Assembly (NCBI GenBank): GCA_009746045.1
Contig: RPFO01001264.1
Span: 62,001 to 126,000 of the forward strand
Length of the DNA: 64,000 bases
Reading direction: 5' to 3'
Origin: Mesostigma viride
Lineage: Eukaryota > Streptophyta > Mesostigmatophyceae > Mesostigmatales > Mesostigmataceae
Shown one piece after another: positions 61,744 to 64,000 of the stretch (the stretch's first letter is position 1; each line of letters starts with the position of its first letter). The notes beneath the pieces are model-generated. The model was not told the origin of the DNA, ran no database searches, and worked only from the letters and a program-made list of their open reading frames with translations. Made by a program: the position numbers and the translations under genes.

Positions 61744-62652
61744 AGCTCCCTCCCTCCCTCCCTCCCTCCCTCCCTCCCTCCCTCCCTCCCTCCCTCCCTC
61801 CCTCCCTCCCTCCCTCCCTCCCTCCCTCCCTCCCTCCCTCCTCCTCCCTCCCTCCCTCCCTCCTCCCTCCCTCCCTCCTCCCTCCCTCCCTCCCTCCCTC
61901 CCTCCCCCTCCCTCCCTCCCTCCCTCCCTCCTCCCTCCCTCCCTCCCTCCCTCCTCCCTCCCTCCCTCCCTCCCTCCTCCCTCCCTCCCTCCCTCCCTCC
62001 CCCTCCTCCCTCCCTCCCTCCCTCCCTCCTCCCTCCCTCCCTCCCTCCCTCCCTCCTCCTCCCTCCCTCCCTCCCCCTCCCTCCTCCCTCCCTCCCTCCC
62101 TCCCTCCCTCCTCCCTCCCTCCCTCCCTCCCTCCCTCCCTCCCTCCCTCCCTCCCTCCTCCTCCCTCCCTCCCTCCCTCCCTCCCTCCCTCCCTCCCTCC
62201 CTCCCTCCCTCCCTCCCTCCCTCCCTCCCTCCTCCCTCCCTCCCTCCCTCCCTCCCTCCCTCCCTCCCTCCCTCCCTCCCTCCCTCCCTCCCTCCCTCCT
62301 CCCTCCCTCCCTCCCTCCCTCCTCCTCCCTCCCTCCCTCCCTCCCTCCCTCCCTCCCTCCCTCCCTCCCTCCCTCCCTCCCTCCCTCCCTCCCTCCCTCC
62401 CTCCCTCCCTCCCTCCCTCCTCCCTCCCTCCCTCCCTCCCTCCCTCCCTCCCTCCCTCCCTCCCTCCCTCCCTCCCTCCCTCCCTCCCTCCCTCCTCCCT
62501 CCCTCCCTCCCTCCCTCCCTCCCTCCCTCCCTCCCTCCCTCCCTCCCTCCCTCCCTCCCTCCCTCCCTCCCTCCCTCCCTCCCTCCCTCACTCACTCACT
62601 CACTCACTCCCTCCCTCCCTCCCTCCCTCCCTCCCTCCCTCGCTCCCTCCCA
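61744..62652. repeat. (CTCC)n microsatellite, about 0.9 kb
   Basis: CTCC/CCCT tetramers with regularly scattered CTC trimer slips, ending in five CACT units near 62590 and more CTCC. Long minus-strand Glu-Gly-Gly-Arg frames here are artefacts. Confidence 0.97.
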
Positions 62653-63430
62653 AGTTTTCTTTTTGCGTGTACATTTGCATGCAAGTTAACAGAATAGGCA
62701 AAAAGAAAGAAGCATGTTTCGCCCATAGCTTGACATTCCTTTGTATGCGTGCATGTGTGTGTGCACACGCATGTTGGTCATTTCTAGGTTGATTTTTTGC
62801 CCTCCTTGCATGTCTGATTGTGTGGACACAGACAGCGGACATCTCAGCATTGGCCATCATCCGAGGTTCCAGTCCTGATTATTCATGCCGGCGTTGACTA
62901 GGCATGCGGGCCGACACTGCTACAAATCCGTGAGAGTCCAGCAGTTGGTGGAGCTTGGAGCTATAAACTGAAGAGCTAACTGACCAAACACCTGCCTTTA
63001 TGTCGATCACGTTGCCCAGGCTTGTTAGCTATGGTGGCTTCATGTCATGTGTATTGTAGGTAGTAGTTTTCCATGTGCTAGCTAATGATATAGGTTATGC
63101 AGCTCTCCATGTTCTTATCCCTCGATATTTGGCCTTACCGCTCTACAGTCGGTGTGGGCTCCCCATGTTACCAAATTTGGTAAGCATAGTGATTCGGGCC
63201 GTGGTACCTGCAACCCTGTCACTAGAAACTGAGTGGATAATGAAGCATGAGGTATGACTAATTGATTATTTGATTAACGTGAGTATATTAATTAATGAAT
63301 AAGTAAGCAAGTAATTAATTAGTGTATGAAGTAATGAATGTCCATACACGTACTACACGTAATGGATGAATGAATGTCACCTAGACTGCGTCACGGGTAT
63401 GGAAAGGGGATGGGGCTACAGTTTGAGTGG
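62653..63430. other. Unassigned AT-rich region
   Basis: No gene. GTGCATGTGTGTGTGCAC-type runs at 62750-62770, and TTAATTAATGAATAAG-like simple sequence at 63280-63330. Confidence 0.4.
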
Positions 63431-63790
63431 ATATTGAATTGAATTGAATTGAATTGTAACATAACTCCGTTGGGAGTATATGTAGCACACAGCCCTTGAG
63501 AGGGGGGCATATGGCCTATCATACATCCTAAGCTACTTCCTGCAAGGGTGGGGATGTAAAGGACCCTTGCTCTAGGTGCACCAGGGCACTTGCATCCCCA
63601 TGATCTTCAAGCTATGCCCAGCGAAGGGGGAGCCTGTCATGGGGGGAAGAGCAGCATAGCTATACAAAGAAGCTAGGGCATGGCGTCTCAGCAGAGAGTT
63701 ACTCCCTGCATGGGCACAACATAACTAAATAAAGCTAGGCATCATCTGGGGTGTGGCTCATCATAGGCACACATGTACATGATTAAGGAT
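63431..63790 (-). mobile_element. LINE-like 3' end (ORF1 family)
   Basis: (TTGAA)n tail at 63434-63455, CTCCGTTGGGAGTATATGTAG, then 3' UTR almost identical to 42.63-43.0 kb and 38.3-38.65 kb. It stops before ORF1. Confidence 0.85.
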
Positions 63791-63847
63791 GAGTGGATAT
63801 AACTCACAAAATTATTGGGACAGCACAACCTGCCCTATTTTGATTAA

Positions 63848-63911
63848 TTAATTAAACTTGATCGACATGATCAAGTTTAATTAAATGCGGTTATGATCGA
63901 CATAACCGCAT
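63848..63911. repeat. Two adjacent perfect hairpins
   Basis: TTAATTAAACTTGATC (63848-63863) pairs with 63869-63884 around loop GACAT. Immediately after, ATGCGGTTAT (63885-63894) pairs with 63902-63911 around loop GATCGAC. Confidence 0.9.
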
Positions 63912-63921
63912 CAATCACGCA

Positions 63922-64000
63922 TTAAATTAAATTATAACATGACTCCGTTGGGAGATCGTGTAGCATGTATTCCCTTGCTTGATGGATGGGGGTCCAGGCG
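63922..64000 (-). mobile_element. LINE-like 3' end, continues past window
   Basis: TTAAATTAAATTA tail, CTCCGTTGGGAGATCGTGTAG and GATGGATGG. The rest lies to the right of the window. Confidence 0.6.

Noticed and set aside
61548-62595. Glu-Gly-Gly-Arg repeat frames up to 347 codons
   Set aside because: Products of the (CTCC)n array; no other protein-like features.

Overview
This is a nuclear window from a eukaryote of the green lineage, most likely an alga with a repeat-rich, locally GC-rich genome. The evidence is GT-AG introns in every gene, two genes that read as plant-type (an INO80 ATPase and an R2R3-MYB of the FLP/MYB88 class), and a dense load of microsatellites, satellites, LINE-like elements, a Ty3/gypsy fragment and cut-and-paste elements. 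The species cannot be named from sequence alone. Exon models below come from reading splice sites by eye and checking that codon phase carries across each junction. No transcript was available.

Layout. 1-5.3 kb (minus): 3' part of a spliced gene for a long, charged, low-complexity protein that runs off the left edge; function not recognised. 5.5-9.15 kb: a small inverted-repeat element, 3' ends of LINE-like elements and a dispersed repeat (here called family D). 9.16-15.52 kb (minus): the FLP/MYB88-class MYB gene; its third intron holds a 1.8-kb array of a 9-bp minisatellite. 15.5-19.7 kb: intergenic space between the divergent MYB and INO80 genes, with minisatellites and a CT/CTCC tract. 19.714-36.925 kb (plus): INO80, 18 exons, about 2,464 codons, complete from ATG to stop, with all phases consistent. 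37.2-64 kb: almost entirely repeats and mobile elements.

The right half is a nested stack. A LINE-like ORF1 element (42.6-43.23 kb continuing at 51.05-52.07 kb) is split by a 7,813-bp segment with 28-bp imperfect terminal inverted repeats and a 3-bp GCT duplication. The segment is packed with octamer arrays, a 184-bp satellite, a 0.5-kb palindrome and microsatellites, and shows no transposase. The same ORF1 is cut on its other side by what looks like a 2.06-kb gypsy LTR, followed by a primer-binding site, decayed gag, zinc knuckle and protease. The gypsy pol frame is interrupted by a 1,718-bp element with perfect 15-bp inverted repeats and a TTAA duplication.

The most unusual observation concerns the introns. 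Many INO80 introns, and at least one MYB intron, carry extra decayed copies of the neighbouring exon edge together with its splice site ('exon-edge echoes'). They range from a 26-bp identical copy to multi-copy tandem arrays. One 52-bp tandem array repeats the INO80 exon 11 donor about six times. I know of no named element class that accounts for this.
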